Positions 15,979-23,543 of a DNA stretch of 39,915 nucleotides are shown one piece after another. Position 1 is the first letter of the stretch. Each line of letters begins with the position of its first letter. The stretch comes from RGIG8775 sp045660295 (GTDB lineage Bacteria; Bacillota; Clostridia; Oscillospirales; CAG-272): NCBI GenBank assembly GCA_045660295.1, contig JAZRDN010000006.1, positions 1-39,915 on the forward strand, in the 5' to 3' direction. The position numbers were made by a program, and so were the translations under genes. The notes beneath the pieces are model-generated. The model saw only the letters and a list, made by a program, of their open reading frames with translations. It was not told the DNA's origin and did not search any database.

Positions 15979-16126
15979 AACAGAGTAGAAAGATGTGCGT
16001 TTCAGTGTCGCGCGGACGGGGAGTTGTCGCGCGAACGAATAGGTTAGACAATAGAAGAATATTCTAAACTCGTATTATTCTCTCTTGTCTGAACGCCTTG
16101 CGGTACATCTTTCGCATCCCACTGTT
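15979..16126 (+). promoter_or_regulatory. Tetrahydrofolate (THF-I) riboswitch aptamer
   Basis: The outer stem is AACAG (15979-15983) with CTGTT (16122-16126). The 5' side continues AGTAG then AAGATGTGCG, and the 3' side reads GGTACATCTTTCGCATCCCA, so AAAGATGT pairs with ACATCTTT. A further hairpin uses TCGCGCG / CGCGCGA and is followed by AACGAA. These are the conserved blocks of the folT-associated THF riboswitch. The hairpin that is normally very short after ACGAA is here about 60 bases long (GTTAGACAA with TTGTCTGAAC and inner pairs). The downstream genes folT and folC are the expected targets. Confidence 0.9.
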
Positions 16127-16145
16127 ACCCACGGTCGCAATATCC

Positions 16146-16229
16146 GATGTCTTTGCTTTTGATTTCGAAGATATCCCGAGCCTCCTTTACGGTAATGAGA
16201 TGTTAATTCTGTAAAAGGAGGATTTTTTT
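16146..16229 (+). promoter_or_regulatory. Expression platform hiding the folT ribosome site
   Basis: CCTCCTTTAC (16181-16190) can pair with GTAAAAGGAGG (16211-16221), which contains the folT Shine-Dalgarno AAAGGAGG. Seven T residues follow directly, so the same hairpin could also act as a terminator. An extra hairpin, GATGTCTT with AAGATATC, sits at 16146-16174. The likely effect is reduced folT expression when folate is abundant. Confidence 0.75.
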
Positions 16230-16784
16230 ATGCAACAACAAAAAAATCGCTTACGAGGAAGCGTCAGAAGGCTCACTGTCGCGGCTATGCTTACCGCCAT
16301 AAGCGTGGTTATCGGCATCTTTTGCAAAAACTTTCTCAATTTCGGCGGCGGTCTGTTCCGCGTGACCTTTGAAAATTTGCCCATTATACTGTCGGGCATA
16401 CTTTTCGGTCCTGTGACGGGCGGTCTTGTGGGCGGTGCTTCCGACCTCATAAGCTACATGCTGTCCTCGCAGATATATCCGCCCAACATTATCGTTACCG
16501 CGGGCGCGGTGGCGGTGGGAGTTATATCGGGACTTATTTCGCGTTTCGCCGTTAGGGAGAGAGGAAACCTTCAGATAATCCTTTCGGGTGCGGCGGCACA
16601 CAGCGTCGGCTCAATGTTAATCAAGCCCATAGGACTTTATCAGTTCTACGGTGCGCTGGTCTTGTGGCGAATTCCGCTTTATCTTGTTATCGCGCCGCTT
16701 GAAATTCTGTTGCTCTGCCACATGTTCCGCAGGGATAGCTTAAAACGCCTTTTTAGAGATAGCTTTAAAGACAAGGAGAAATAA
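16230..16784 (+). CDS. folT: Folate ECF transporter S component FolT
   Basis: The substrate-binding membrane subunit of an energy-coupling factor importer for folate. It must join with the shared EcfA-EcfA'-EcfT module, which is not in this window. The 184-aa product has about six hydrophobic helices and the S-component interface AAMLTAISVVIGIF, followed by FGGGLFRVTFENLPIIL and the GPVTGGLVGGASDLI segment typical of FolT. It is the first gene after a THF riboswitch and overlaps the folC ribosome site; folC follows by one base. The start ATG at 16230 is fixed by AAAGGAGG eight bases upstream. Confidence 0.92.
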   Translation: MQQQKNRLRGSVRRLTVAAMLTAISVVIGIFCKNFLNFGGGLFRVTFENLPIILSGILFGPVTGGLVGGASDLISYMLSSQIYPPNIIVTAGAVAVGVISGLISRFAVRERGNLQIILSGAAAHSVGSMLIKPIGLYQFYGALVLWRIPLYLVIAPLEILLLCHMFRRDSLKRLFRDSFKDKEK

Positions 16785-16785
16785 A

Positions 16786-18048
16786 ATGACCTACGAAGAA
16801 GCTATAGAATATATACACAGCATAAACTGGACTTTCTGCAAGCCCGGACTTGAGCGCATAGGCGAGCTTTGCGAAAGGCTTGGTCACCCCGAAAAGGCTC
16901 TGAAATTCATTCACGTAGCGGGCACAAACGGAAAAGGCTCGTTCTGTTCCATGACCGAATCGGTACTCCGCGCGGCGGGCTACCGCACTGGACTTTACAC
17001 CTCGCCCTACATCCGCGAGTTCAACGAGCGCATGCAGGTAAACGGCGAAAACATCTCCAATGCCGAGCTTGCCGAGATAACCGAATACATTCGTCCAATT
17101 GCCGACTCAATGGACGACAAGCCCACCGAGTTTGAGCTTATCACGGCGGTAGCCTTTGAGTATTTCCGCAGACAAAAATGCGATATTGTAGTGCTTGAAG
17201 CGGGACTTGGCGGAAGGCTTGACTCAACGAATATCATCGACACCCCGATTTTGTCGGTCATCACGGGAATAGCCCTTGACCACACCGCAATTCTGGGCGA
17301 CACGGTAGAAAAGATCGCCGCCGAAAAGGCGGGTATAATCAAACGCGGCGTTCCCGTCATCTTCGGAGGCGAGGACGACACCGCGGCTCGCGTAATAAAG
17401 GAAAAGGCCGACGAAATGGGTTCGGAATTTATCCGTGTTGATTACGGCAAGCTAAAAAACATAAACGCCACACTTGACGGCACGACGTTTGATTACAGCT
17501 TCCGCACAGGACTTCACATAAATCTTCTCGGGCTTTATCAGCCGAGAAACGCCGCGGTGATGCTTAACGCCGTAAATACTCTCAACCGTCACGGATTTTT
17601 GATCAAGGAAGGTGACATCAGAAGTGGGCTTGAAGCCGCCGTTTGGCACGCCAGATTTGAAAAGGTCTGCGCTGACCCGCTTATCATCTTCGACGGAGCG
17701 CACAATCCGCAGGGTATAAGCCAAGCGGTAAGAAGCATAAAGCACTATTTCGGCGGTAAAAAGGTCTGCCTGCTGACGGGCGTGCTTAAGGACAAGGACT
17801 ACACCGAGATATCGGGCATGCTTGCAACGGTGGCTGAACAAGCCTTTACACTGACCCCCGACTCGCCCCGCGCGCTCACGTCCGCCGAATACGCCGAGGT
17901 GTTAAAAAAAGCGGGCGTTCCCGCAGAGCCTTACGGCAGCATTGAAAGCGCCTTCCTTGCCGCGAAAGCCGCCGCCAAGGAGCAAGGGCTTCCTCTTGTG
18001 TGCCTCGGCTCGCTCTACGTTTACGCTTCACTCTATCCGTTGTTTTGA
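16786..18048 (+). CDS. folC: Folylpolyglutamate synthase / dihydrofolate synthase FolC
   Basis: FolC adds glutamate to folates using ATP, which traps the vitamin brought in by FolT; many bacterial forms also make dihydrofolate from dihydropteroate. The 420-aa product is a Mur-ligase-type enzyme. It has the P-loop VAGTNGKGSFC near residue 45, the magnesium-binding EAGLGGRLDSTNII, the carbamylated-lysine region TAILGDTVEKIAAEKAGIIK, and the C-terminal-domain motif IFDGAHNPQG. The ribosome site AAGGAGAAATA overlaps the end of folT. Transport and retention of folate are thus under one riboswitch. Confidence 0.95.
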   Translation: MTYEEAIEYIHSINWTFCKPGLERIGELCERLGHPEKALKFIHVAGTNGKGSFCSMTESVLRAAGYRTGLYTSPYIREFNERMQVNGENISNAELAEITEYIRPIADSMDDKPTEFELITAVAFEYFRRQKCDIVVLEAGLGGRLDSTNIIDTPILSVITGIALDHTAILGDTVEKIAAEKAGIIKRGVPVIFGGEDDTAARVIKEKADEMGSEFIRVDYGKLKNINATLDGTTFDYSFRTGLHINLLGLYQPRNAAVMLNAVNTLNRHGFLIKEGDIRSGLEAAVWHARFEKVCADPLIIFDGAHNPQGISQAVRSIKHYFGGKKVCLLTGVLKDKDYTEISGMLATVAEQAFTLTPDSPRALTSAEYAEVLKKAGVPAEPYGSIESAFLAAKAAAKEQGLPLVCLGSLYVYASLYPLF

Positions 18049-18074
18049 ACGGTAACGTAAAAATGAAAAAAACA

Positions 18075-18110
18075 AAAGGAACCGTTTCGGTGTAGGCGGT
18101 TCCTTTAAAA
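18075..18110 (+). terminator. Terminator of folT-folC
   Basis: Stem AAAGGAACCG / CGGTTCCTTT with a 12-base loop. Confidence 0.8.
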
Positions 18111-18131
18111 ATAGTTTTATGTAGATAAATT

Positions 18132-18290
18132 TCAACAATACTTAGGTCTTAAAATCATCCAAATAATCCAAAGACCGCCCGTAATAAATATCATAAAAAT
18201 ATCAAACCAAACGGAATACTTGCGTCTGATTTTCCCACCTACGACCGCAGAAGCCGATGCCGATGAAGAAGCAAAAGAGAAAAGCCTCAA
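18132..18290 (-). other. Short open frame coding a membrane-like peptide after tRNA-Leu
   Basis: An open frame without a good start. It ends in VVGGKIRRKYSVWFDIFMIF and ITGGLWIIWMILRPKYC, a believable single transmembrane helix with basic flanks. A TTG at 18290 gives 52 aa but has no ribosome site. Reading further upstream enters tRNA-Leu and yields the well-known false peptide MAELADALDSG. The C-terminal part resembles the tail of small zinc-ribbon or membrane proteins, so it may be the remnant of such a gene whose 5' end was lost next to the tRNA. Low confidence that it is expressed. Confidence 0.25.
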
Positions 18291-18317
18291 AAAACGTAAT
18301 GTTTTCAAGGCTTTCGG

Positions 18318-18404
18318 TGGTGCGGGTAGCAGGACTTGAACCTGTATGAGGGTAACCTCACTAGAACCTGAATCTAGCGCGTCTGCCAGTTCCGCCATAC
18401 CCGC
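18318..18404 (-). tRNA. tRNA-Leu (CAG)
   Basis: Minus strand. The acceptor stem pairs GCGGGTA with TACCCGC, then discriminator A and an encoded CCA (18320-18318). The anticodon arm CTAGA-TTCAGGT-TCTAG gives anticodon CAG. The long variable arm and GGTTCAAGTCC T-arm are typical of class II tRNA-Leu. The promoter is at 18658-18630. Confidence 0.97.
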
Positions 18405-18453
18405 ATTATTAAGTTTTTCGCTGTTAATTTTTACACGGAGCGGCTCTCCGAGG
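18366..18453 (-). repeat. Direct repeat copy 1: tRNA-Leu 5' half plus leader
   Basis: Matches 18497-18583 with one indel and one or two substitutions. Copy 1 contains positions 1-39 of the functional tRNA-Leu and about 50 bases of upstream leader, including the hairpin CGGAG/CTCCG. Confidence 0.9.
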
Positions 18454-18496
18454 CGGGGCTATTTCAGCCGTTAAGGCGTTTCACTGAGGTGACGCT

Positions 18497-18535
18497 ACCT
18501 GAATCTAGCGCGTCTGCCAGTTCCGCCATACCCGC
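18497..18535 (-). pseudogene. Pseudo-tRNA-Leu, 5' half only
   Basis: An exact copy of the first 39 bases of tRNA-Leu(CAG), from G1 to the end of the anticodon loop (TTCAGGT). After this the sequence changes to AGCGTCACC, which cannot complete the tRNA. It lies between the promoter and the intact tRNA and must be transcribed with it. Confidence 0.85.
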
Positions 18536-18583
18536 GTATTAAGTTTTTCGCTGTTAATTTTTACTCGGAGCGGCTCTCCGAGG
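18497..18583 (-). repeat. Direct repeat copy 2: pseudo-tRNA plus leader
   Basis: Second copy of the repeat at 18366-18453, offset 130-131 bases. The leader hairpin here is the perfect CTCGGAG / CTCCGAG. Confidence 0.9.
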
Positions 18584-18629
18584 GCGAGGGTATTAAGCGC
18601 TTCCCTTTTCCGCCGTGCGCGCGATTATT

Positions 18630-18658
18630 ATTATACACAATTTCATATAAAAAGTCAA
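18630..18658 (-). promoter_or_regulatory. Promoter of the tRNA-Leu locus
   Basis: On the minus strand TTGACT (18658-18653), 17 bases, TATAAT (18635-18630). The transcript includes the pseudo-tRNA half before the intact tRNA. Confidence 0.87.
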
Positions 18659-18737
18659 GGGGTTTACAAAAATTTACTGCTTTTTACCGTTTTTATTGCT
18701 CTTTTGGGGGGGATTTGAGTTACTTGTTAAGAAAAAT

Positions 18738-18767
18738 CTTGACAAATTTGTCAAGATGTGATATTAT
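18738..18767 (+). promoter_or_regulatory. Promoter with palindromic operator for the acyltransferase gene
   Basis: TTGACA (18739-18744), 17 bases, TATTAT (18762-18767). The perfect 18-base palindrome CTTGACAAATTTGTCAAG (18738-18755) covers the -35 box and half of the spacer. It is a strong candidate repressor site; the regulator is unknown. Confidence 0.8.
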
Positions 18768-18827
18768 ATGTGTAAACAAACTTGAAACGCAATGTTTCTA
18801 TGAGTGCGAAGACACGTCTTCAATCCC

Positions 18828-18862
18828 GGGCACTCTTCCGTCGGAAGAGTGCCCTTTATTTT
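18828..18862 (+). terminator. Leader terminator before the acyltransferase gene
   Basis: Stem GGGCACTCTTCCG / CGGAAGAGTGCCC followed by TTTATTTT, between the promoter and the start codon at 18883. The preceding leader (18773-18827) contains a small hairpin GAAGAC/GTCTTC. The position suggests transcription attenuation. Confidence 0.8.
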
Positions 18863-18882
18863 CAAAAAAGGCAGAGTAAGGT

Positions 18883-20055
18883 ATGAAAAAAGGACGACTT
18901 TTCAGACACGGGGTAATATGGAAAATATTCCGACCTCTCGTGAGTGTTTTCTTAAGGATCAAGTTTGGCTACCGCTTCAAATTCGCCAACGATCTCCCCG
19001 AAAATTACATAGTTCTGGCAAACCACACCACCGATTTTGACCCGTTATTCGTGGGCGTCAGCTTCAGACAACAGATGTATTTTGTTGCCAGCGAGCACAT
19101 ATCCCGCTGGAAGGTCGCTTACAAATTCCTCAAATACGGCTTTGATCCGATAATCCGTTACAAGGGCGCTATCGCCGCCTCCACGGTAATGGACGTATTA
19201 CGCAAGGTCAGGCGCGGCGCAAGCGTATGCATTTTCGCCGAGGGTGTAAGGTCGTGGGACGGCGTAACCTGCCCCATACTCCCCTCCACCGCCCAGCTTG
19301 TCAAGGCGGCAAAATGCGGACTTGTTACCTATCGGGTAGAGGGCGGCTATTTCACCAGCCCCGCGTGGAGTGAAAAAGGCACCCGACGCGGACACATCAA
19401 GGGCGCGCCCGTAAACGTCTACACCAAGGAACAGCTTGCCGCTATGAGCGACGAAGAAATATACGAAATAATCAAGCGCGACCTTTACGAGGACGCATAC
19501 GAGCGTCAGCTTGCCGCGCCAAAGAAATACAAAGGCAAGCAACCCGCTTACAGACTTGAAAATCTTTTATTCATCTGTCCCGAGTGTCGATCGCACGGAA
19601 AGATAGTCACCCACAAGGACACCGTGGAGTGCACGGCGTGCGGACACAAGTTCATATACAACGAATACGGAATGCTTGAGGGCACGCGTGTAAAGACTGT
19701 CAAGGAGCTTTCCGAATGGCAAAAGGGCGAGGTAGCAAAGGACGCCGAAAACGGCGTTGTCTACACGTCCGAGCTGGCGCGGATATTGGCTATCGGCAAG
19801 GGCACGGAGAAAATTATTGCCGAGGGCGCGCTCACCATGTCGGAAAACATGCTCAAATGCGGAGATTTCGAAATGCCGCTCGCGTCAATTCCGGACATTG
19901 CCATTCACGGCAAGCACTCGCTTGTTTTCTCGGGCAGCGAGCAATACTACGAAGTAAATCCGATAAAAGACGACAATGCGATGAAGTTCCTTCTGCTTTT
20001 CTCTGAATACAAAAAAATAAAACAAATCAAATCAAACAGTGAGGTAAGCATATGA
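18883..20055 (+). CDS. PlsC-type acyltransferase with a C-terminal zinc ribbon
   Basis: A 390-aa protein. Residues 1-200 are a lysophospholipid acyltransferase domain with the catalytic HX4D motif NHTTDFD (His48, Asp53), the substrate-binding segment FAEGVRSWDG (the usual FPEGTRS) and a P-rich third block. Such enzymes esterify lysophosphatidic acid or similar acceptors at the membrane. The C-terminal half is unusual: a zinc ribbon CPEC-x14-CTAC (Cys232, 235, 250, 253) and a 130-residue alpha/beta tail. The start lies after a leader terminator; GGCAG or AAAAAGG is a modest ribosome site. The next gene overlaps by four bases. Confidence 0.85.
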   Translation: MKKGRLFRHGVIWKIFRPLVSVFLRIKFGYRFKFANDLPENYIVLANHTTDFDPLFVGVSFRQQMYFVASEHISRWKVAYKFLKYGFDPIIRYKGAIAASTVMDVLRKVRRGASVCIFAEGVRSWDGVTCPILPSTAQLVKAAKCGLVTYRVEGGYFTSPAWSEKGTRRGHIKGAPVNVYTKEQLAAMSDEEIYEIIKRDLYEDAYERQLAAPKKYKGKQPAYRLENLLFICPECRSHGKIVTHKDTVECTACGHKFIYNEYGMLEGTRVKTVKELSEWQKGEVAKDAENGVVYTSELARILAIGKGTEKIIAEGALTMSENMLKCGDFEMPLASIPDIAIHGKHSLVFSGSEQYYEVNPIKDDNAMKFLLLFSEYKKIKQIKSNSEVSI

Positions 20056-21431
20056 ATTATTCGGCAGCTAACACAGAACTTTGGAATCCCATTATTCAGA
20101 TAGGAATTATAGCGGGACTGATAATTTTGGCAAACGTACTCAGACGCAAGGTAACGTTTATCCGCAACAGCCTTATGCCCACAGCGGTATTGGCGGGATT
20201 TATTCTGCTTATTCTCCGAACAACGGGCATAGTCACTATGAGCATGGACTTCCTTGAGGCGCTTACATACCATATGCTGGCACTCGGATTCATCGCTCTC
20301 ACGCTCCGCTCCCCCGAAAAGCAGACCGAGGACGGGGCTATCATCGGCAGTAAAAGCGGCGCGCTGATAGTCAGCACATACCTTGTTCAAGCCATTGCGG
20401 GATTTGTCGTCTCACTTACGCTTGCATATACCATCAGGCCCGATTTCTTCAAGGCGTCAGGAATACTGCTTCCCATGGCTTACGGTCAAGGTCCCGGTCA
20501 AGCTAACAACGTAGGCTCAAGCTATGAGGCGCTCGGTATGACAGGCGGTCAGAGCTTTGGACTGTCGCTTGCCGCGGCAGGTTTCCTTTGCGCTTGTATT
20601 GTCGGCGTAATATATCTCAACATTTTAAACAGAAAAAACATAATAACCCGTATCCGCAAAAAGGATTCGGTTTCGGGTTCGGTGACCGTAGAAATTTTCC
20701 AGGACAATGACGAGATACCAATTGCCGAATCTATAGACAAATTGAGCATTCAAGCGGCTATAATTGCCCTTCTCTACCTGCTTACATACCTGCTGACCGC
20801 CGGGATAGTCGCACTTCTTGAAATGATTGCCCCAGGTCTTGCAAAGACCTTAAGTCCTTTACTTTGGGGCTTTAATTTCATTGTTGGCTCGGTAGTGGCA
20901 ATAGCTTGCCGTTCGCTATTTAACGGTCTTAAGAAAGCTAAGCTTATGAAGCGCAAATATCTTAACAACTATCTGTTAAACAGACTTTCGGGGCTTGCTT
21001 TTGATATCATGATAGTTGCCGGCATCGCAAGTATAGATATCAAAGAGCTGTCCGGCAACTGGTTGCCCTTTATCCTTATGGCGATTATCGGCGGAGTCGT
21101 TACGTTTATATATCTTAAGTTTATGTGTAAACGGCTTTACAAGGGATATGAGCACGAAGGTTTCTTTTCCATGTTTGGTATGCTTACCGGAACTCTCAGC
21201 TCGGGCGTACTCCTTCTGCGCGAGATAGACCCCGACATGAAAACACCCGCGTCCAACAACCTCATTACGGGAAGCTCCTTCGGAATTATATTCGGCGCGC
21301 CCATGCTTCTTCTTATAAGCTACGCCGCGCAAAGCGACACTTCGGCATGGATAGCGCTGGGACTTATATTCATATATCTCGCCGCGCTTCTGCTCTTCAT
21401 GGCAAAAGTAGGAAAAAAGAAAAAGAATTAA
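20052..21431 (+). CDS. Membrane transporter resembling sodium/glutamate symporter GltS
   Basis: A 459-aa protein with about ten to twelve transmembrane segments. Two glycine-rich stretches, GILLPMAYGQGPGQANNVGS (near residue 140) and GMLTGTLSSGVLLLREIDPD (near residue 380), occupy the places of the re-entrant loops in GltS-family carriers, and the layout of two halves around a charged loop (RIRKKDSVSGSVTVEIF) fits. The substrate is unproven. The ATG overlaps the acyltransferase stop (ATGA), so the two are co-translated under the same operator and attenuator. A strong terminator follows. Confidence 0.6.
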   Translation: MNYSAANTELWNPIIQIGIIAGLIILANVLRRKVTFIRNSLMPTAVLAGFILLILRTTGIVTMSMDFLEALTYHMLALGFIALTLRSPEKQTEDGAIIGSKSGALIVSTYLVQAIAGFVVSLTLAYTIRPDFFKASGILLPMAYGQGPGQANNVGSSYEALGMTGGQSFGLSLAAAGFLCACIVGVIYLNILNRKNIITRIRKKDSVSGSVTVEIFQDNDEIPIAESIDKLSIQAAIIALLYLLTYLLTAGIVALLEMIAPGLAKTLSPLLWGFNFIVGSVVAIACRSLFNGLKKAKLMKRKYLNNYLLNRLSGLAFDIMIVAGIASIDIKELSGNWLPFILMAIIGGVVTFIYLKFMCKRLYKGYEHEGFFSMFGMLTGTLSSGVLLLREIDPDMKTPASNNLITGSSFGIIFGAPMLLLISYAAQSDTSAWIALGLIFIYLAALLLFMAKVGKKKKN

Positions 21432-21439
21432 CATATCCC

Positions 21440-21472
21440 AAGGGCTGAGCCATTAAGCGCTCAGCCCTTTTT
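21440..21472 (+). terminator. Terminator of the acyltransferase-transporter operon
   Basis: Stem AAGGGCTGAGC / GCTCAGCCCTT with a T-run of six. Confidence 0.9.
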
Positions 21473-21502
21473 TGCGTCACAAAAATTATTTACAAATGCC
21501 TG

Positions 21503-21531
21503 TTGACGAATTAATATTAATATGATAAAAT
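21503..21531 (+). promoter_or_regulatory. Promoter of the DUF1538-PII operon
   Basis: TTGACG (21503-21508), 17 bases, TAAAAT (21526-21531). The spacer contains the palindrome ATTAATATTAAT (21510-21521), which may be a regulator site or only AT-richness. Confidence 0.7.
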
Positions 21532-21569
21532 AAATATGATTGTGAGCATTTTTGAAAGGAGCTTGGACA

Positions 21570-23096
21570 GTGATAAAAATTCTTATACATAAGTTCAAGG
21601 AGTCAATGACCTCGGTACTGCCCGTCGCGGTGCTGGTCTTTATCTTGAATCTGACTCCGCTGATTAACCTTACGGGCGCGGAGCTTGCGGTTTTCCTTAT
21701 TTCCGCGGTCTTTCTTATAGTCGGAATAGGAATGTTCAATCTCGGTGCTGACCTTGCGATGACACCTATGGGCGAGCACATCGGCGCGGGTCTTACAAAA
21801 TCCCGCAGTATCAAGCTTTTGCTGTCAGTCTGCTTCCTTATGGGACTTCTCATCACTATCGCCGAACCTGACCTATCGGTGCTTGCCGCGCAGGTCGCCG
21901 ATGTTATAAACGGCACGGTGCTTATCGTAGCGGTAGGCGTGGGAGTTGGTATTTTTCTCCTGCTCTCGGTACTTAAAATAATATTCAAAAAGCCACTTTC
22001 ATCAATGCTGATATTCTTCTACATGGTACTTTTCGCTATTTCCGCGTTGGTTATCATAAATGGCAACGAGGACTTTCTTTCCCTCGCGTTTGATTCGGGC
22101 GGAGTTACCACAGGTCCTATCACAGTTCCCTTTATAATGGCGCTGGGCGTTGGTATCGCCACCACAATAGGCGGCAAGGACGCAAACGAAAACAGCTTCG
22201 GTCTTATCGCGATGTGCTCCATAGGTCCTATCCTGGCAGTAATGATGCTGGGTATAAATATCTCGGGTGAAATTGGTTACACGATACCCGATTACAGCGT
22301 AGAGGCTCAGCTTGGCAGCGCGTTGTTTGAAACGATATACCACACGACAACCGAGGTGCTTTTGGCGCTGGGACTCATAGTCGTATTCTTCATAATTCTC
22401 CAGATATTCTGCCTCAAGCTCCCCAAAAAGAAGCTCTTGCGCATAACCGTAGGAATAGTTTACACCTTCCTCGGTCTGGTGTTCTTCCTCACTGCGGTAA
22501 CGGTTGGCTTCATGCCCATCGGATATAAGATAGGCACTCAACTTGCCGCGGGAAGCTCGGCGGTGCTTGTCGGCTTTGGATTTATTCTCGGTATGGTGGT
22601 CGTTCTTGCCGAGCCCGCGGTACAAATACTCAACAAACAGGTTGAGGACATAACCGACGGCACAGTCAGCAGAAAGTCCATGATGATAGCGCTTTCCATA
22701 GGCGTAGGTATCTCTATCGGGCTTTCGATGCTCCGCGCCATACTCGGATTTAACATTCTTTACTACGTCATCCCCGGTTATTTTATCTCTCTCGGTCTTT
22801 CGTTCTTCGTCCCCGGACTTTACACGGCTATCGCCTTTGACTCGGGCGGAGTTGCCAGCGGTCCTTTGACGTCGGGCTTCATTCTTCCCCTCTCTATCGG
22901 CGCGTGCTACGTGCTTCAGGGTGAGGGCGGAATAATGAGCTGCGCTTTCGGAATAGTGGCAATGGTTGCGATGACACCTCTTATCACTATCCAGCTCCTC
23001 GGCTTCAAGGCGATACTGACCGGCAACATGCGTAAGCGCATCGCTATGAAGCGCATACTCAGCGCCGACGACGAACAGATCATCAACTTTATGTAA
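21570..23096 (+). CDS. DUF1538 membrane protein, duplicated
   Basis: A 508-aa integral membrane protein of the DUF1538 family, a presumed transporter of unknown substrate. It is an internal tandem duplication: FDSGGVTTGPITVPFIMALG at residue 174 recurs as FDSGGVASGPLTSGFILPLS at residue 423, and AEPDLSVLAAQV recurs as AEPAVQILNKQV, each about 250 residues apart. Each half has six or seven hydrophobic segments. I chose the GTG at 21570, eight bases after GAAAGGAG; an upstream TTG would overlap that site. Two PII-like genes follow immediately, which suggests control of the transporter by nucleotide- or metabolite-binding trimers. Confidence 0.88.
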   Translation: MIKILIHKFKESMTSVLPVAVLVFILNLTPLINLTGAELAVFLISAVFLIVGIGMFNLGADLAMTPMGEHIGAGLTKSRSIKLLLSVCFLMGLLITIAEPDLSVLAAQVADVINGTVLIVAVGVGVGIFLLLSVLKIIFKKPLSSMLIFFYMVLFAISALVIINGNEDFLSLAFDSGGVTTGPITVPFIMALGVGIATTIGGKDANENSFGLIAMCSIGPILAVMMLGINISGEIGYTIPDYSVEAQLGSALFETIYHTTTEVLLALGLIVVFFIILQIFCLKLPKKKLLRITVGIVYTFLGLVFFLTAVTVGFMPIGYKIGTQLAAGSSAVLVGFGFILGMVVVLAEPAVQILNKQVEDITDGTVSRKSMMIALSIGVGISIGLSMLRAILGFNILYYVIPGYFISLGLSFFVPGLYTAIAFDSGGVASGPLTSGFILPLSIGACYVLQGEGGIMSCAFGIVAMVAMTPLITIQLLGFKAILTGNMRKRIAMKRILSADDEQIINFM

Positions 23097-23108
23097 AAGG
23101 AGGCAGTT

Positions 23109-23531
23109 ATGGCTGAAGTTAAAAAAACACCCGTAAAGCGCGCTACGCGCCAAGTAAGACGTGTATCGGCAAAGCCTGTCGAGGAAAAACCGATAGCTCC
23201 GCAGAAGCTGCAGCTCCTTTTCACGGTGGTTGACAGAAAAAAGGCTGAATTTTACGCCGATTTTCTTCAATCCTTTGAGGTAAACATGCAGCTTACCCTC
23301 GCGGCGAGAGGAACAGCAAGCTCCGAAACGCTTAGCATGCTGGGACTTACCGACTCCGAAAAGAGCGTTATCATAAGCGTAATAAAAGAAGAAAAAGCCC
23401 CCGCGGCGCTCCACGCGCTGGAGGACAAATTCCGCACCATAAAGAACGGCAAAGGCATTGCCTACACAGTTCCCATGTCGGGCACGATAGGCGTTGCAAT
23501 ATATCAGTTCCTTGCCAACATACCCAAGTAG
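23109..23531 (+). CDS. PII-like signalling protein, first copy
   Basis: A 140-aa protein. Residues 1-32 form a basic, proline-containing, probably disordered extension (KKTPVKRATRQVRRVSAKPV). Residues 33-140 have a PII-like ferredoxin fold: LQLLFTVVDRKKAEFYADFL, a loop around RGTASSE in the place of the T-loop, VIISVIKEEKAPAALHALED, and a closing GKGIAYTVPMSGTIGVAI. It lacks the full T-loop and Tyr51 of GlnB. It starts 12 bases after the DUF1538 stop with AAAGGAGG. The likely job is to bind and control the transporter. Confidence 0.8.
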   Translation: MAEVKKTPVKRATRQVRRVSAKPVEEKPIAPQKLQLLFTVVDRKKAEFYADFLQSFEVNMQLTLAARGTASSETLSMLGLTDSEKSVIISVIKEEKAPAALHALEDKFRTIKNGKGIAYTVPMSGTIGVAIYQFLANIPK

Positions 23532-23543
23532 GAGGTTTTGAAA

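Noticed and set aside
18321..18398. Peptide starting MAELADALDSG
   Set aside because: This is the translation of tRNA-Leu, a well-known false call; only the part after the tRNA was kept, at low confidence.
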